Assembly: GCF_036320965.1 (NCBI RefSeq)
Contig: NC_092287.1
Location: 13,113,459 to 13,177,458, forward strand
DNA from: Panulirus ornatus
Lineage: Eukaryota > Arthropoda > Malacostraca > Decapoda > Palinuridae
Direction of reading: 5' to 3'
DNA: 64,000 nucleotides
Shown here: one piece after another, positions 61,426-64,000 of the stretch
Layout of the letters: every line of letters starts with the position of its first letter
Position numbering within the stretch: position 1 is the stretch's first letter
Notes under the pieces: model-generated
What the model saw: the letters and a program-made list of their open reading frames with translations, nothing else
Databases searched by the model: none
What the model was told of the DNA's origin: nothing
Translations under genes and position numbers: made by a program

Positions 61426-61429
<4 letters not shown>
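61263..61429 (-). other. 5'UTR end of c23
   Basis: Antisense ATG context (TTTCCCATTTTAGAAAG), GATTTCTGGCCCC, CTACGATACGTGAGGAATGC and ATTCCCAGGGAT, then (AT)n at the usual leader microsatellite position. Three bases (one AAG/GGA codon) are missing near the start compared with c8. Confidence 0.82.
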
Positions 61430-61475
<46 letters not shown>

Positions 61476-61483
61476 TTTTTTTT
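61430..61483. repeat. (AT)n and T-run: c23 leader and c24 tail
   Basis: (AT)n 61430-61457, then T-run 61458-61483, which is the A tail of c24. Confidence 0.95.
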
Positions 61484-62335
61484 ATACTTTGTCGCTGTCT
61501 CCCGCGTTTGCGAGGTAGCGCAAGGAAACAGACGAAAGAAATGGCCCAACCCCCCCCCATACACATGTATATACATACGTCCACACACGCAAGTATACAT
61601 ACCTACACAGCTTTCCATGGTTTACCCCAGACGCTTCACATGCCTTGATTCAATCCACTGACAGCACGTCAACCCCGGTATACCACATCGCTCCAATTCA
61701 CTCTATTACTTGCCCTCCTTTCACCCTCCTGCATGTTCAGGCCCCGATCACACAAAATCTTTTTCACTCCATCTTTCCACCTCCAATTTGGTCTCCCTCT
61801 TCTCCTCGTTCCCTCCACCTCCGACACATATATCCTCTTGGTCAATCTTTCCTAACTCATCCTCTCCATGTGCCCAAACCACTTCAAAACACCCTCTTCT
61901 GCTCTCTCAACCACGCTCTTTTTATTTCCACACATCTCTCTTACCCTTACGTTACTCACTCGATCAAACCACCTCACACCACACATTGTCCTCAAACATC
62001 TCATTTCCAGCACATCCATCCTCCTGCGCACAACTCTATCCATAGCCCACGCCTCGTAACCATACAACATTGTTGGAACCACTATTCCTTCAAACATACC
62101 CATTTTTCCTTTCCGAGATAATGTTCTCGACTTCCACACATTCTTCAAGGCCCCCAGAATTTTCGCCCCCTCCCCCACCCTATGATCCACTTCCGCTTCC
62201 ATGGTTCCATCCGTTGCCAGATCCACTCCCAGATATCTAAAACACTTCACTTCCTACAGTTTTTCTCCATTCAAACTGACCTCCCAATTGACTTGACCCT
62301 CAACCCTACTGTACCTAATAACCTTGCTCTTATTC
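61484..62335 (-). pseudogene. RTE-like copy c24, 3' segment of a twin-primed insertion
   Basis: Antisense. A short 3'UTR (61484-61665) is followed by the C-terminal region up to KVIRYSR at 62335: DHRVGEGAKILGAL, LYGYEAWAMD (Cys to Tyr) and VVYRG. The young lineage is indicated. It begins at the codons for NKSKV and is joined at once to sense-oriented c25, which ends with the same 15 or so bases. Confidence 0.93.

Positions 62336-64000
<1,665 letters not shown>

Overview
This is a gene-poor eukaryotic window made almost entirely of repeats. There is no operon structure, ribosome binding site, rRNA or CRISPR array. Long (TA)n, (TC)n, (GA)n and (CA)n microsatellites, tRNA-like SINEs and a dense RTE-like non-LTR retrotransposon family suggest an arthropod; a decapod crustacean is my best guess, from general resemblance only.

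One retrotransposon family dominates. I count about 26 pieces (c1-c26) on both strands. Its single polyprotein has an N-terminal EEP endonuclease, a linker, a reverse transcriptase with an FADD active site, and a long C-terminal region. Copy c8 (12333-16072) is the only complete one: 527-bp 5'UTR, uninterrupted 998-codon ORF, 187-bp 3'UTR, A-run and (TA)n tail. The rest are 5'-truncated, inverted, frameshifted or mosaic. A short non-autonomous partner (module A, about 240 bp) shares the 5'UTR start of the big element and a similar 3' end. A separate tRNA-derived SINE with a 276-278 bp unit occurs in head-to-tail dimers.

Layout. 1-3192: foldback pair c1/c2. 3193-6127: older sequence with a decayed jockey-like RT. 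6128-16072: cluster c3-c8. 16073-22413: mosaic junk, c9, c10, SINE dimer. 22414-25020: pyrimidine-rich unique DNA with (TC)n and two minisatellites. 25021-31160: SINE and RTE interleaved (c11-c13). 31191-37726: older copies c14 and c15. 37727-43674: (CA)n, then 5.8 kb of mostly unrecognised DNA with a 21-bp minisatellite and a (GA)n block. 43675-46185: rearranged old copies c16/c17. 46186-64000: cluster c18-c26.

Main inferences. (1) Both the 3' tails and many 5' truncation points lie in (TA)n, so the element appears to insert into (TA)n and also to end in it, making new landing sites. (2) Three insertions have the geometry of twin priming. (3) Copies fall into an older lineage with a long 3'UTR and a younger one with a short 3'UTR, and linked coding changes mark the same split. 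(4) A small hairpin built on CTCGC-loop-GCGGG recurs in every 3' module and is a candidate RT recognition signal. No host protein-coding gene could be supported.
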